DNA of 64,000 bases, taken from the NCBI RefSeq assembly GCF_004769635.1, contig NZ_RQGH01000011.1, forward strand, positions 271,501 to 335,500. The letters run 5' to 3'. Positions 1-9,384 of this stretch are shown here, one piece after another. A program made the position numbers and the translations under genes. Within the stretch, counting starts at the first letter, position 1. Every line of letters starts with the position of its first letter. Source of the DNA: Leptospira jelokensis (lineage in GTDB: Bacteria > Spirochaetota > Leptospiria > Leptospirales > Leptospiraceae). A model generated the notes under the pieces. The model saw nothing but the letters and a program-made list of their open reading frames with translations, ran no database searches and was not told the origin of the DNA.

Positions 1-2
1 CG

Positions 3-500
3 GTTAATTTTAAAACGATGGTGCAAAAGAATTTAGCAAGTGTGACAAGACCACTCGATAAACTCATGAAACTCCGTGAAAAAACAAAACTCCCGTTTAT
101 TTTAAAAGGCATTATGAATCCAATGGATGCCAAATTAGCAGTGGAAGGTGGTTTTTCTGCCATTGTTGTCTCCAATCATGGGGGCCGGGTGCTTGATGGA
201 ATGCCTGGCACAGCAAGGGTATTACCAAAAATTGCAGAAGAAGTGAAAGGGAAAATCCCTCTCCTTGTTGATGGTGGTGTACGTTCCGGAATGGATGTGT
301 TTAAGATGATGGCTCTCGGAGCTGATGCGGTTCTTGTCGGAAGACCTGTGGCCATTTCCCTTGTGGGTGGTGAAGATGCAGGGATTCGATTTCTTTTACA
401 AAAATATTCGGAAGAACTAAAACAGTCTATGAGTGTGACTGGGGCCAAAACTTTAGTAGACATCAAGCGTTCGATGTTGCTTCATAAACAACACGGTTGA
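3..500 (+). CDS. FMN-dependent alpha-hydroxy-acid dehydrogenase, C-terminal part
   Basis: The reading frame is open to the left edge, so the start lies outside the window; about 165 C-terminal codons of a roughly 350-residue family are visible. The fold is the FMN-binding TIM barrel of the lactate dehydrogenase/glycolate oxidase/lactate oxidase family. Visible signatures are the SNHGGR block (catalytic His and Arg), then VDGGVRSG and LVGRP, which bind the FMN phosphate. The family oxidises 2-hydroxyacids to 2-oxoacids. The exact substrate cannot be read from this part, and an IDI-2 or mandelate dehydrogenase assignment is less likely given the SNHGGR..LD motif. Confidence 0.88.
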   Translation, partial: VNFKTMVQKNLASVTRPLDKLMKLREKTKLPFILKGIMNPMDAKLAVEGGFSAIVVSNHGGRVLDGMPGTARVLPKIAEEVKGKIPLLVDGGVRSGMDVFKMMALGADAVLVGRPVAISLVGGEDAGIRFLLQKYSEELKQSMSVTGAKTLVDIKRSMLLHKQHG

Positions 501-502
501 GT

Positions 503-1756
503 ATGGATAAAGAAATCAAAGACCCTGAAGGTATTTTGAAGGTAATTACCGCATTGTTCGGAAAGTTACCAGCTTATATCATAAACTCAGACAAAGAATT
601 TCCTGTCAAAATCATTGCCCTAAAAAACAAAGCCCTCATCATAAATACGAGTCTTAAGTTTCCGAATCGTGACCGTGTCTTAACGGTAGTTCATAATGGT
701 AGCAAATTCCTTGCCCATTTCAATTTAGCTGGTGGTGATGGGAACGGAATTGAAATCCTAACTCCTGTTAAAATTCAAATCACGGCAGCTTCAAGACAAG
801 GAACAAGGGTGGATGTAAACCAAATCCAAACCGGTATGGTGGTGAATAACATCATCAACGTGAATGATGTCTCAAAGGCAATTGGATTTGATGATAAAAA
901 AGTGGATGCGATTCTACTTGCGTATCGAACAAAACTTGCAAAGGCATTTCCTTTGTCTTCTATCTTCTTTGCAGGTAGGATGGACAATCGACTGCGACTC
1001 ATGCACCATTATGACAAAGATATCTTTATCGTTGATCGTAAGGAAAAAGCAACAGCCTCACCCGCATTTTTCCCATTTGATGAATACCTTCGTATCTTTG
1101 AAAATTCCAAGATCCCTGACAATTTTATCTCAGAAATTTGTGTTCCAATCAAATACAAGGGGTATGTACATTTAGGTTACGTTCAGGTGTTATCTGAAAA
1201 ACCACTTGATTTTGAAGTGTACAAACAAATCCAAACATTCGCAAGTGCTGTAAGCCGTGATATCATCAACACGGGAGTTTTCCAAGAATCAAGAGATGTG
1301 TGCCAAGTGATGGACTTAAGTATGGGTGGTATCAGTTTCATCCATGCACCTTCCAGGTCTTTTTCACGTTCTGTCACACTCAATGGAACCATCCTCTTTG
1401 ACTTAAATTTAGATGCGGGTAAAAAAGTGACAATCCGCGGGATCATCAAAAACATTCGAAACCAAGAAACTAACTTTCGAGTGGGTTGCCAGTTCTACAA
1501 CCTAACAGAAAAAGACACTGAGACCCTAGAAGAGTTCCTGAATGTGGGCAAAGAAGAGGAACCAACAAAAGAAACCACCGCTTCCGATGGACCAAACGCC
1601 GAAGAAGAAGGTCAGGTTGGTGGAGGAGAGGCACCCGATTCCTTACCAAGTGAAAACCCATCTGAAGCTGCAATGGAATCTGAAAGTCCAAACGAAGATC
1701 CTTTTGCCAACCAATTGGATGATGAGTTTACCGATGCCCCCGAAGACCCCAAGTAA
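503..1756 (+). CDS. PilZ-domain protein with acidic C-terminal tail
   Basis: A 417-residue cytoplasmic protein. Residues about 265-350 look like a PilZ domain, with the D-x-S-x-x-G-[GI] core (DLSMGGIS) and a following beta-barrel pattern; PilZ domains commonly bind cyclic di-GMP. The N-terminal 250 residues are not recognised. The last 70 residues are rich in Glu, Pro, Asn and Asp and probably disordered. The frame also has a TTG at 497 that overlaps the stop of the upstream gene; ATG 503 is preferred. There is no clear Shine-Dalgarno, which suggests translational coupling. The next gene starts on the base after the stop. Confidence 0.72.
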   Translation: MDKEIKDPEGILKVITALFGKLPAYIINSDKEFPVKIIALKNKALIINTSLKFPNRDRVLTVVHNGSKFLAHFNLAGGDGNGIEILTPVKIQITAASRQGTRVDVNQIQTGMVVNNIINVNDVSKAIGFDDKKVDAILLAYRTKLAKAFPLSSIFFAGRMDNRLRLMHHYDKDIFIVDRKEKATASPAFFPFDEYLRIFENSKIPDNFISEICVPIKYKGYVHLGYVQVLSEKPLDFEVYKQIQTFASAVSRDIINTGVFQESRDVCQVMDLSMGGISFIHAPSRSFSRSVTLNGTILFDLNLDAGKKVTIRGIIKNIRNQETNFRVGCQFYNLTEKDTETLEEFLNVGKEEEPTKETTASDGPNAEEEGQVGGGEAPDSLPSENPSEAAMESESPNEDPFANQLDDEFTDAPEDPK

Positions 1757-2713
1757 ATGACAAGTTACCAGTCAGTCATACGCCCTCCTTATGCGGGGAA
1801 AACGGTGATTGATTTTTTGAAGGAAAAATTTCCTTACCACTCTGCCGCCGAATGGGAGTTTTTAGTAAAGGAAGGTAGGATTCGGGTGAATGGTAATTTG
1901 GTATCTTCCGAAAAACAATTGTTTGATGGGAATGTTCTGGAATATGAACCGATCCCTGGCCGTATCAAAGAACCGGAAGTGAACGTAAGTTATTCGGTCT
2001 TAAAAGAAACAGATGAGTTTCTTTTTGTGGAAAAACCTGGTAACCTCCCAATGCACCCAGCGGGTCGGTACCGAACCCAAACCCTGCTTAGTTTTTTAGA
2101 GAAAGAATACCCGAAAATCATCCCAGTGCATAGGCTTGACCGCGAAACTTCAGGCATTGTGATTTTTGCAAAAACAGAAGAGAGTAGGAAATGGTTTCAA
2201 AAAAAATTTGAGACCAGGCAAGTGTTCAAAGAATACTTTGCTTTGGTTCATGGCAATTTTTCTAAGGAAATCCAACTGGATGGATTTATCGGAAAAGACA
2301 TCCACTCTGCGATCCGTAAGAAGATGGTTTATTCACCAAACCAGTTTTCTGAAGCAAAATCTTGCCAAACACAATTTTTACCTCTTTCCTATCATGAGTT
2401 AGAAAATATCAGTTTGGTTTTAGTTCGGCCAATTACTGGTAGAATCCACCAAATACGTGCTAGTTTACTCTTTTTGGGGTTTCCGATCCTAGGCGATAAA
2501 ATGTATGGGAAACGGGAAACCATCTTTTTGGATTTTGTGAACTATGGTATGACAGATTCTTTACAAAAAGAATTAGGCTTTGAGAGACAGTTATTACATG
2601 CATATAGCATCCGTTATTTGGACGAAAGGACAAATCAAACGGTTATGGTGAAAACAAAGGGATTCCCTGAAATGGAACTTTACTTCCCAAATTGGAAAAA
2701 CTATGTCCCATAG
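1757..2713 (+). CDS. RluA-family RNA pseudouridine synthase
   Basis: A 318-residue protein with the classic RluA layout: an N-terminal S4-like RNA-binding segment (residues about 10-70, with GRIRVNG) followed by the catalytic domain. The HRLDRETSG motif at residues 125-133 contains the catalytic Asp128. A later RPITGRIHQIR segment is the second conserved family motif. It converts uridine to pseudouridine in rRNA or tRNA; whether it acts like RluC, RluD or RluA cannot be decided here. The ATG directly follows the stop of the PilZ gene, so the two are probably co-translated. Confidence 0.9.
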   Translation: MTSYQSVIRPPYAGKTVIDFLKEKFPYHSAAEWEFLVKEGRIRVNGNLVSSEKQLFDGNVLEYEPIPGRIKEPEVNVSYSVLKETDEFLFVEKPGNLPMHPAGRYRTQTLLSFLEKEYPKIIPVHRLDRETSGIVIFAKTEESRKWFQKKFETRQVFKEYFALVHGNFSKEIQLDGFIGKDIHSAIRKKMVYSPNQFSEAKSCQTQFLPLSYHELENISLVLVRPITGRIHQIRASLLFLGFPILGDKMYGKRETIFLDFVNYGMTDSLQKELGFERQLLHAYSIRYLDERTNQTVMVKTKGFPEMELYFPNWKNYVP

Positions 2714-2789
2714 ATTTTAATAAAAATCCACAGTAAGAATTACCATTCCTCCGATCTTTTAAGAAAGAAAGAGGAGGCTTTTGCAAAGG

Positions 2790-3947
2790 ATGGCAGGAGC
2801 AGGCAGATTACTAAAGGATTCCGATAAAATTATATTTGGTGAATTTTGGACGGCGAAACAAAGACAAGGCCATCCAATCCATCATACAGTAAGTTATAGA
2901 GCATCATTCAAACCAGAGCTTCCTTCTTTTTTTATGAAGGAATTTCTAAAAAAGAAAAACAGGGTCGTATATGATCCGTTTGGTGGTCGTGGTACAACAG
3001 CTATCCAGGCTAATATTGAAGGTCATGCTGCCATTCATAATGACATCCATCCACTTTCTCTATTTTTAGCAAGTGCTAGGCAATATGTTCCGAAATTTTC
3101 CGATTTAGAAAAAAAATTGGCATCACTGGATTTGGAAGGAGAAGTAGAGGATGACCCGTTTGATAAAAATTTGTTACCTTTTTTCCATCCAAGGACACTA
3201 AAAGAAATTAAAAACTTAAAAAAATATATGATGATTGATGATTCGATTGAGATGAAATTCATTTCACTCATCGCCTTGTCTCGGTTACATGGTCATAGCT
3301 CTGGATTTTTTTCGGTGTATACCTTTCCTCAGGTTTCCATCCCACCGGAAGCACAGGCAAAAAATAATGCCAAAAAAGGAATTTTGCCAGAGTACCGTCC
3401 AATTAAACCTAGAATTTTGCAAAAGATGAAACGTGATTTAGCGATGCCCATCCCTCCGTTTTACCATGAATTTTCTAAAAACAATATTTACTCTTTGAGT
3501 TCTGCGAATTCTGTACCCAATGTAGAATCAGAATCCGTGGATTTGATTGTAACTTCCCCTCCATTTTTAGATAAAGTGGATTATGAAGGAGACAATTGGT
3601 TACGCCACTGGTTTTTAGACATTCGAAAATCCAAAGACCGTAAACTCAGTATCTTTAGTAATCTCAGTGATTGGAATGAATTCATCCGTTCTACCTTAAA
3701 AGAATCAGCCCGTGTATTGAAAAAAGGATCTTACATGGTGATGGAAGTAGGGGAAGTCAAAAAAGGAAATTCAATCCTGTATTTGGATGAGGATGTGGTC
3801 CGCATGGCAGAAGGGACGGGACTTGTTTGGAGTAAAACCTATGTCCAGACCCAAAATTTTACGAAACTTTCAAATTGTTGGCAAGTTTCCAATAATGAAA
3901 AAGGCACAAATTCGAATCGATGTGTGGTCCTTCGCAAGGTAAATTAA
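2790..3947 (+). CDS. Orphan SAM-dependent DNA methyltransferase (N4-C/N6-A type)
   Basis: A 385-residue protein with DPFGGRGTT (SAM-binding motif I region, residues about 62-70) and TSPPF (catalytic motif IV, residues about 255-259), typical of amino-methyltransferases acting on adenine N6 or cytosine N4; the TSPP form favours N4-cytosine. The nearly 190 residues between the motifs leave room for a target-recognition region. The chosen ATG lies 12 bases after GAGGAGG (2771-2777); a TTG at 2781 is too close to that site. No restriction endonuclease or specificity subunit lies nearby, so it appears to be an orphan enzyme. An RNA substrate cannot be excluded. Confidence 0.75.
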   Translation: MAGAGRLLKDSDKIIFGEFWTAKQRQGHPIHHTVSYRASFKPELPSFFMKEFLKKKNRVVYDPFGGRGTTAIQANIEGHAAIHNDIHPLSLFLASARQYVPKFSDLEKKLASLDLEGEVEDDPFDKNLLPFFHPRTLKEIKNLKKYMMIDDSIEMKFISLIALSRLHGHSSGFFSVYTFPQVSIPPEAQAKNNAKKGILPEYRPIKPRILQKMKRDLAMPIPPFYHEFSKNNIYSLSSANSVPNVESESVDLIVTSPPFLDKVDYEGDNWLRHWFLDIRKSKDRKLSIFSNLSDWNEFIRSTLKESARVLKKGSYMVMEVGEVKKGNSILYLDEDVVRMAEGTGLVWSKTYVQTQNFTKLSNCWQVSNNEKGTNSNRCVVLRKVN

Positions 3948-3958
3948 GTCTAAAGGGT

Positions 3959-4387
3959 ATGATACGGTATGTAGTTTTGTTTATTTTGTCTTCCGTACTT
4001 GGATTTGGATTCACGAGTTGCAATGAATCCAAAGAAATCCAAGCGGAGGAAGCGTTTGAATCCCACCCCATTGAGGTGTCAGTCAAAAAAAATACCCTTG
4101 GAAAATACTCATTGGAATTGTATTTACCAAAAGATTTTGGATTCCAAATCGAAGCACCACATCGAATTTTTTTATCCGGAACAGAAGGACTCAAGGTCAC
4201 TTCTGCTGATTTGAAACTAACAGGTCCAACTCATCCAAAAAAACCAGAATACTTTGAATATGTAAAACCCTTAACTTTCCAAGTGGAAGGGAAAGGGAAA
4301 TTACAGATGGAAGGAAAGTTGTTTTATTGTAACTTTGTGAAGAATATTTGTATTCCCGCAAAAATCAGTAAGTCGTTTGTGATCTAA
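3959..4387 (+). CDS. Putative lipoprotein with DsbD-alpha-like domain
   Basis: About 142 residues. The N-terminus is a signal peptide ending in a lipobox-like FTSC, so it is probably a lipoprotein. The frame extends upstream to 3920, but ATG 3959 gives a clean signal sequence and starts 11 bases after the methyltransferase stop. The C-terminal half ends in a block with two cysteines (FYCNFVKNICIP) that resembles the C-terminal strand region of DsbD N-terminal/NHL-associated domains, which handle thiol-disulfide exchange in the periplasm. That resemblance is by eye only; a plain hypothetical lipoprotein is the safe reading. Confidence 0.6.
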   Translation: MIRYVVLFILSSVLGFGFTSCNESKEIQAEEAFESHPIEVSVKKNTLGKYSLELYLPKDFGFQIEAPHRIFLSGTEGLKVTSADLKLTGPTHPKKPEYFEYVKPLTFQVEGKGKLQMEGKLFYCNFVKNICIPAKISKSFVI

Positions 4388-4394
4388 ACAATGC

Positions 4395-4417
4395 TGATCC
4401 ATACAAAAGATGGATCA
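4395..4417. other. Intergenic hairpin between convergent genes
   Basis: TGATCCAT and ATGGATCA form a perfect 8-bp stem around a 7-base loop in the 37-bp gap between two convergent genes. Neither side carries a strong T-run, so it is not a textbook intrinsic terminator, but its position suggests a role in ending or protecting both transcripts. Confidence 0.4.
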
Positions 4418-4424
4418 CTTGTGC

Positions 4425-4883
4425 TCATTCTAAATCTTTTGTAACAAAACGTTTTAAGTTAGGCCTTTGGATTTGGTAGAGAAAGAAGTAACGGCCACCC
4501 ACTGAAACGTTTTTGTTTACGATTTTTCCTTCTTTGGATATTTCTCGTAATTCTTTTTTTCCTTTATCAGATAGATTCGGAATTGTATAAGTTTTCAGTA
4601 GGTTTAAAGCTTTTTGTTCGGCAATGGTTTTTGCTTCTTCTTCTCTTTCTTTTTCTGAAGGCAGTACACTTGAGATGGCAACTTGGAACAAACTGTCTGT
4701 TAAAAACCCTTCTTTTGCTTTTGTGAATTCGATGATGAGTGGAGATTCTTCGGGTTTTGTTTCTACTGTTTCTTTCACTTCTTCTTTCGTTTCTTTTATC
4801 TCTTTTGTTTCTTTGGATTTACATTGGAAGGCGAAAAATGAAATTAAGATCGATAAAATTGCAATTGTTAGGTGTTTGTTCAT
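4425..4883 (-). CDS. Putative lipoprotein, Lys/Glu-rich N-terminus
   Basis: A 152-residue protein beginning with a hydrophobic signal peptide that ends SFFAFQC, a lipobox of the relaxed leptospiral type, followed by a Lys/Glu/Thr-rich linker (residues about 22-45) and a soluble domain. The domain has an Ala/Glu/Lys-rich helix and a C-terminal stretch with aromatic residues. No family is recognised. The start codon directly abuts the stop of the upstream gene (4884-5576, same strand), so the two form an operon and may act together at the envelope. Confidence 0.62.
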   Translation of the reverse strand: MNKHLTIAILSILISFFAFQCKSKETKEIKETKEEVKETVETKPEESPLIIEFTKAKEGFLTDSLFQVAISSVLPSEKEREEEAKTIAEQKALNLLKTYTIPNLSDKGKKELREISKEGKIVNKNVSVGGRYFFLYQIQRPNLKRFVTKDLE

Positions 4884-5576
4884 CTATAGTTTCCTAGGTT
4901 CTGAGATAGGAGTCTTCTCCACACGTTCCATCAATTTAGGTTGGATGTTACGGAATAGGAAAGCACATTTTGTTTTATCAGAATAATCTTCTTTGTAGAG
5001 ATGTAAACTGTCGAAAAACCAAGCAAAATTGTGGAGATTTTCACTATCGTTCTCTTTTTGTTTTTGGGGATTCCCCCTAACTTCGTCTAGGTTCTGTTTG
5101 GATGGAGAACCTAAATTTTGTCCACTTGTTTGTAAGTTTGGATCTTGGCCTTGTGAGCTTGCGGATGGATTCGTTGAAGCCATCGATTGCGTGGGTGCAG
5201 TTCCCGTGCCGGTTACGCCAAAGCTTTGAGGTGCATTGGTGATGAGTCTAGTTTGTCTGTCCTTTCCTTCTAATGAATTCGCATAGGCATCAATGCCATC
5301 ACCAAACTTGTGCTTTTGCCTTTGGATTTTGACAAGGTAGGGAAGGGAAAGGGTTTCCCGTTCTTTGAAAGCCCGTTTTTTGCAATCCTCCCTTTTTTCA
5401 AAGCCTGGGATTTCACGGTAGGTCATTGGAATTTCCACTTTGATTTGGAAAAATTCGCGTGAGATGAATCCTTCATCCGTTTCGTTTTGCAAGGCGCGTT
5501 CCACATAATTTGGATCGGCGATGGTAAAGAGGCGGCAGGAACAAAAGAGAGTTAAAATTAGAAGTTTACGAACCAT
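4884..5576 (-). CDS. Putative exported lipoprotein with Ser/Asn/Gln-rich region
   Basis: About 230 residues with an N-terminal signal peptide (MVRKLLILTLFCSC) in which FCSC could serve as a lipobox. An earlier ATG at 5588 would add four residues and spoil the signal, so 5576 is preferred. Residues about 125-180 are rich in Ser, Gln, Asn, Pro and Gly and probably form a disordered linker. The remainder is not recognised. It is the first gene of a two-gene operon with the next lipoprotein. Its start lies only 21 bp from the divergent M16 protease start. Confidence 0.6.
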   Translation of the reverse strand: MVRKLLILTLFCSCRLFTIADPNYVERALQNETDEGFISREFFQIKVEIPMTYREIPGFEKREDCKKRAFKERETLSLPYLVKIQRQKHKFGDGIDAYANSLEGKDRQTRLITNAPQSFGVTGTGTAPTQSMASTNPSASSQGQDPNLQTSGQNLGSPSKQNLDEVRGNPQKQKENDSENLHNFAWFFDSLHLYKEDYSDKTKCAFLFRNIQPKLMERVEKTPISEPRKL

Positions 5577-5597
5577 TTCCAACTTCAAGACTAGTAG

Positions 5598-7142
5598 ATG
5601 ATGTCGAAATTACGAATCTTTTTCCTTTGTTTCACGCTACAATTTTTACCCCTATTTTCAGAAGACGCTTTTTTCGGAACCTCCCTTTCCCAATTCCGCG
5701 AAAATACCAAAACCATCCAATTGGAAAATGGACTCACCGTTGTGATGATGAAACGTGGCACTTCCCCAACGGTTGCCCTTTATATCAAATTTTTAGTAGG
5801 TGCTGTTGACGAAACCCCAGAAGAAGCGGGCACCGCCCATCTTTTGGAACATATGTTATTCAAAGGAACCAAGTCGGTAGGCACTACCGATTTCCAAAAG
5901 GAAGAAAAATACCAAAAACAAATCGAAGTTTGGGGGACTGAACTGGATGATTTGAAACTGAAACGTAGGGACCTATTAACGAGAGGTGAGATTGTCCCAA
6001 AGGCCTTAGAAGAAGAAATTGAAACCTTAAACCGAAGGTTAAAAAACTTAATCCAATTACAAGATGAGTTCATCGTAAAAAATGAAGATTCCTATATCTA
6101 TGAGCAAAATGGAGAAATGGGGTTTAACGCTTATACCTCGCAAGACGTAACCAATTACCAAATCCAATTGCCAAACAACCGAATTGAAATTTGGGCAAAA
6201 ATTGAATCGGATCGATTAAAAAATCCAATTTTACGTGAGTATTATACAGAACGTGATGTTGTCATTGAAGAACGTAGGATGAGAACCGATGACGTCGGTG
6301 GGGCTGTGTTACGCGAAAAGTTTTTTTCCACTGCATTTGAAAGCCACCCTTACAGAAAACCTGTCATTGGATACTCAGCAGAAATTCCGTATTTAAAAAT
6401 TGAAGAAACAAAAGCCTTCTTTGAAAGGCACTATACTCCAAACCGTATGGTGATATCGGTTGTTGGGCAATTTGATTTTTTGGAAACAGAAGCCATCATA
6501 CGAAAGTATTTTTCTGATTTAAAACCAGGGAAACCAAGACCACCATATAAAATTGAAGAAAAATCATTTCCAGGGGAAAAACGATTTAAGGTCCAACATC
6601 CTTCTGCCAGCCAAATGATGATGGGTTGGATCAAACCCCCTTACCCTCATAAAGATAATGCTAGTTTTGATATTTTATCAAGTATCCTCACATCAGGAAC
6701 AGGATCACGCCTTTACAAACGTTTGGTTTTGGAAGAAAAACTAGTTTTAAACATTGGAGCTGTGAACGGATACCCTGGGGAACGTTATAAAAACTATTTC
6801 GTGTTTTTCATTAGTCCGAACGAAGGGGTGGACCCAAATAAAATAGAAACCATCATTTGGGAAGAGATCAATCGAATTGGACAACAAGGCATTCCTAAAG
6901 AAGAGTTGGAAAAGGTAAAAAACCAAATGGTCTCTGACTTTATGAAAACAATGGATAAAAATGGAACCATTGCCGATTTATTAAGTTATTACCAGTTGTT
7001 ATATGGCGATTGGAGTGGACTATTTAGCCAATACCAAACCATTATGAATACTTCAAGTAGTGATATCCAATCACTCATTCCCAAGTACCTCACAAAAGAT
7101 TTAGTTGTGATTGGTGTACTCGAGGACATAAGGAAAAAATAA
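5598..7142 (+). CDS. M16-family zinc metalloprotease (catalytic partner)
   Basis: A 514-residue exported protein: a signal peptide at residues 1-21 followed by a pitrilysin-type protease. The inverted zinc motif HLLEH (His81, Glu84, His85) is intact, and the third ligand lies in the VVIEE segment near residue 224. Between them is a charged, probably coiled-coil insertion of roughly 60-65 residues, because the usual spacing is shorter. The second M16 half follows at about residues 270-500. Only two bases separate it from the next gene, a non-catalytic M16 partner, as in bacterial two-subunit M16 pairs and mitochondrial processing peptidase. Likely periplasmic. Confidence 0.9.
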   Translation: MMSKLRIFFLCFTLQFLPLFSEDAFFGTSLSQFRENTKTIQLENGLTVVMMKRGTSPTVALYIKFLVGAVDETPEEAGTAHLLEHMLFKGTKSVGTTDFQKEEKYQKQIEVWGTELDDLKLKRRDLLTRGEIVPKALEEEIETLNRRLKNLIQLQDEFIVKNEDSYIYEQNGEMGFNAYTSQDVTNYQIQLPNNRIEIWAKIESDRLKNPILREYYTERDVVIEERRMRTDDVGGAVLREKFFSTAFESHPYRKPVIGYSAEIPYLKIEETKAFFERHYTPNRMVISVVGQFDFLETEAIIRKYFSDLKPGKPRPPYKIEEKSFPGEKRFKVQHPSASQMMMGWIKPPYPHKDNASFDILSSILTSGTGSRLYKRLVLEEKLVLNIGAVNGYPGERYKNYFVFFISPNEGVDPNKIETIIWEEINRIGQQGIPKEELEKVKNQMVSDFMKTMDKNGTIADLLSYYQLLYGDWSGLFSQYQTIMNTSSSDIQSLIPKYLTKDLVVIGVLEDIRKK

Positions 7143-7144
7143 AT

Positions 7145-8545
7145 ATGAAACGTTGTCTCATCATCATCCTCTTTTTATGCCTAAACCCATTGCTTTCACG
7201 AGAAATGGGTGAATTTGTAAAGGACATCCAGTTTGCACCATTGGAATTTGAAGTTCCCAATATATCTTCAACAACAAATGCCAGCGGAGTGGAAATCTTT
7301 TCTCTAAAAAATGCTGAGTTTCCTATTGTATATGCTGATATTCTAATTTACCATGGCAAAAAGAATTTGGGAAAACGACCCGTAGAGATTGCTCGATTAT
7401 TGGAAGATAGTTGGGAACTTTCTGGTTCCAAAAGTTATCCCAAAGAAAAGTTTTTAGAAACTTTGGAATTTTATGGAGCATCTTTTTCTGTTTCTGTAGA
7501 TTATGAAAAAACTATTTTTACAATCGCCTACTTAAAGAAAACAGAATCGATTATTTTGCCCATTCTCAAATCATTTTTGGAAACACCAAATTTAGAAGAA
7601 AGTCTTGTTTCCACCACAAAAGGTAAACTTACCGAAGAAATTAACCGTCGTAATGACAATGTTACTTCTTTGGCGAAAAGGAAAATAAGAGAAGCCATGT
7701 TCCGAGGGACCATCCTTGGAACTTCGATGTCCAAAACAAATTTGGATCAAATCAAAATGGAAGAACTTTTGAGTTTCCAAAAAGAAATCCTATCTGCCAC
7801 AAAGAGGCGACTACTCATCACGGGTGATTACGATCTAAAATCTTGGGATAAGTTTTTTCCCAATTTGGAAACAATAAACCCAACACCAAGCGAAGTCATC
7901 ACACCAAGTACAATCAGTGCCAATGTTTCTAAGGATGGCAAAAATATCCAACTAGTGGAAAAAGACGTCACACAATCTTACATTGCTTTGTCGGGTGTGT
8001 TACCGGAACACAACCATCCTGATTTTTATGCCATTCAGGTTTTAAATTATATCATTGGTGGTGGAGGATTTAACTCCTATTATATGAGGGAAATTCGTAA
8101 CAACCGAGGATTGGCATACTCAGCCGGAAGTTTTACAGAATTCCAAGAAAGTTATGGCACCATTACTTTTTTTGCCATGACAAAATCTGAATCTGCCAAA
8201 GAGGTTTTGGACCTGATGAAGGAACTCATCGAACCAAAACTCATTGATTCTTTAACAGAAGAAGAACTTTTGCGAGCAAAAATTGCCATTATCAATACCT
8301 TTGTTTTCCAATTTGAAGATGATAAACGGACACTTGCCAGCGAAATCAGAAGGCGTGACCACAATATGCCAGAAGGTTATTTACAAAACTTTCGTGGTGA
8401 AATTGAAAAAGTTACCCTTGCTGATTTGAAACGAGTGGGAAAACTTTATTTCCAATCAGATAAAATGATCACAACGATTGTTGGTCCAAAATCAATCGCA
8501 GGATTTTGGAAGGGATCAGTGAAACTGGTCCAACCGGAAGATTGA
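7145..8545 (+). CDS. M16-family protein lacking the zinc site (partner subunit)
   Basis: A 466-residue exported protein with a signal peptide and the M16 fold. The region equivalent to HxxEH reads RPVEIARLLEDSWE, with no zinc ligands, so it is not an active protease by itself. The C-terminal half retains the conserved GGGGFNS and RNNRGLAYS blocks, which in M16 partners help bind substrate. It starts two bases after the stop of the catalytic M16 gene and its own stop overlaps the next start codon (ATGA), so all are expected on one transcript. A heterodimer with the upstream protein is the obvious inference. Confidence 0.88.
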   Translation: MKRCLIIILFLCLNPLLSREMGEFVKDIQFAPLEFEVPNISSTTNASGVEIFSLKNAEFPIVYADILIYHGKKNLGKRPVEIARLLEDSWELSGSKSYPKEKFLETLEFYGASFSVSVDYEKTIFTIAYLKKTESIILPILKSFLETPNLEESLVSTTKGKLTEEINRRNDNVTSLAKRKIREAMFRGTILGTSMSKTNLDQIKMEELLSFQKEILSATKRRLLITGDYDLKSWDKFFPNLETINPTPSEVITPSTISANVSKDGKNIQLVEKDVTQSYIALSGVLPEHNHPDFYAIQVLNYIIGGGGFNSYYMREIRNNRGLAYSAGSFTEFQESYGTITFFAMTKSESAKEVLDLMKELIEPKLIDSLTEEELLRAKIAIINTFVFQFEDDKRTLASEIRRRDHNMPEGYLQNFRGEIEKVTLADLKRVGKLYFQSDKMITTIVGPKSIAGFWKGSVKLVQPED

Positions 8546-9384
8546 TGTTAAGCGCAAGTTTCGAATACAAGGGAACCAAATTTGAAGGGATCTCAGAAGG
8601 TGGGATCCGGACTTCTATCATTTGTCCTTCTCTTGATTTTATGTTTGATTTTGGATTTATCAATCCAGACAAAATTCATATTGGGAAAATCCTTCTTTCC
8701 CATGCCCATCTTGACCATTCTTGTGGGATTCCGTATTATGTGTCACAACGGAGTTTACGAAAACTCCCCAAACCAAAAATTTATGTACCCAAAGCACTCG
8801 AACCAAAACTTTCACAAATTTTAAAACTCTACTCAGAAATTGAAGAGTTTGATTACGAATGTGAACTGATTGGACTGGAATATGGTGACCGAGTGGAATT
8901 AAAATCCGGTTATTTTTTTAAACCCTTACAAAGTTTCCATCGTGTCCCTTCACAAGGGTATACCGTATATGAAACCAAACGTAAGTTAAAAAAAGAATTT
9001 GTCGCACTCAGTTCCGAGGAAATTCGTAAGTCAAAGGAATCGGGAATTGATCCAACAGAAGAGATCGCAAGTCCCTTTGTTTCTTTTTCTGGTGATTCTA
9101 AAATTGAATATGTTTTGGAAAACGAAGACGTAAGGAAAAGCAAAATTCTTTTTATGGAATGTACGTATTATTGTGAGAAACGTGATGTGAGTCGGGCAAG
9201 AGAGTGGGGGCATACCCACTTTGATGAAATCATAGAACATGCCTCCTCATTTGAAAACGAAGCCATTGTCCTCATCCATCCTTCCAAACGGTACAGTTAT
9301 CGCGAGTTAAATGACCTGCTCCGTAAAAAAGTCCCTTCGGTATTAAAGGACAGAATCTCTTTATTTTTACCTCCCAAATCATGA
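8545..9384 (+). CDS. Metallo-beta-lactamase-fold hydrolase (RNase Z-like)
   Basis: A 279-residue protein. The metal-binding motif HAHLDH sits at residues 53-58, followed by FSGDSKIE (a conserved Asp) and a WGHTHFDE block with another His, the arrangement found in RNase Z and related phosphodiesterases. It has no signal peptide, so it is probably cytoplasmic. The frame extends upstream to 8506, but the ATG overlapping the M16 stop is the natural start. The 3' end overlaps the next gene by four bases. RNase Z (tRNA 3' processing) is possible, but an uncharacterised MBL hydrolase is the safer call. Confidence 0.8.
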   Translation: MLSASFEYKGTKFEGISEGGIRTSIICPSLDFMFDFGFINPDKIHIGKILLSHAHLDHSCGIPYYVSQRSLRKLPKPKIYVPKALEPKLSQILKLYSEIEEFDYECELIGLEYGDRVELKSGYFFKPLQSFHRVPSQGYTVYETKRKLKKEFVALSSEEIRKSKESGIDPTEEIASPFVSFSGDSKIEYVLENEDVRKSKILFMECTYYCEKRDVSRAREWGHTHFDEIIEHASSFENEAIVLIHPSKRYSYRELNDLLRKKVPSVLKDRISLFLPPKS

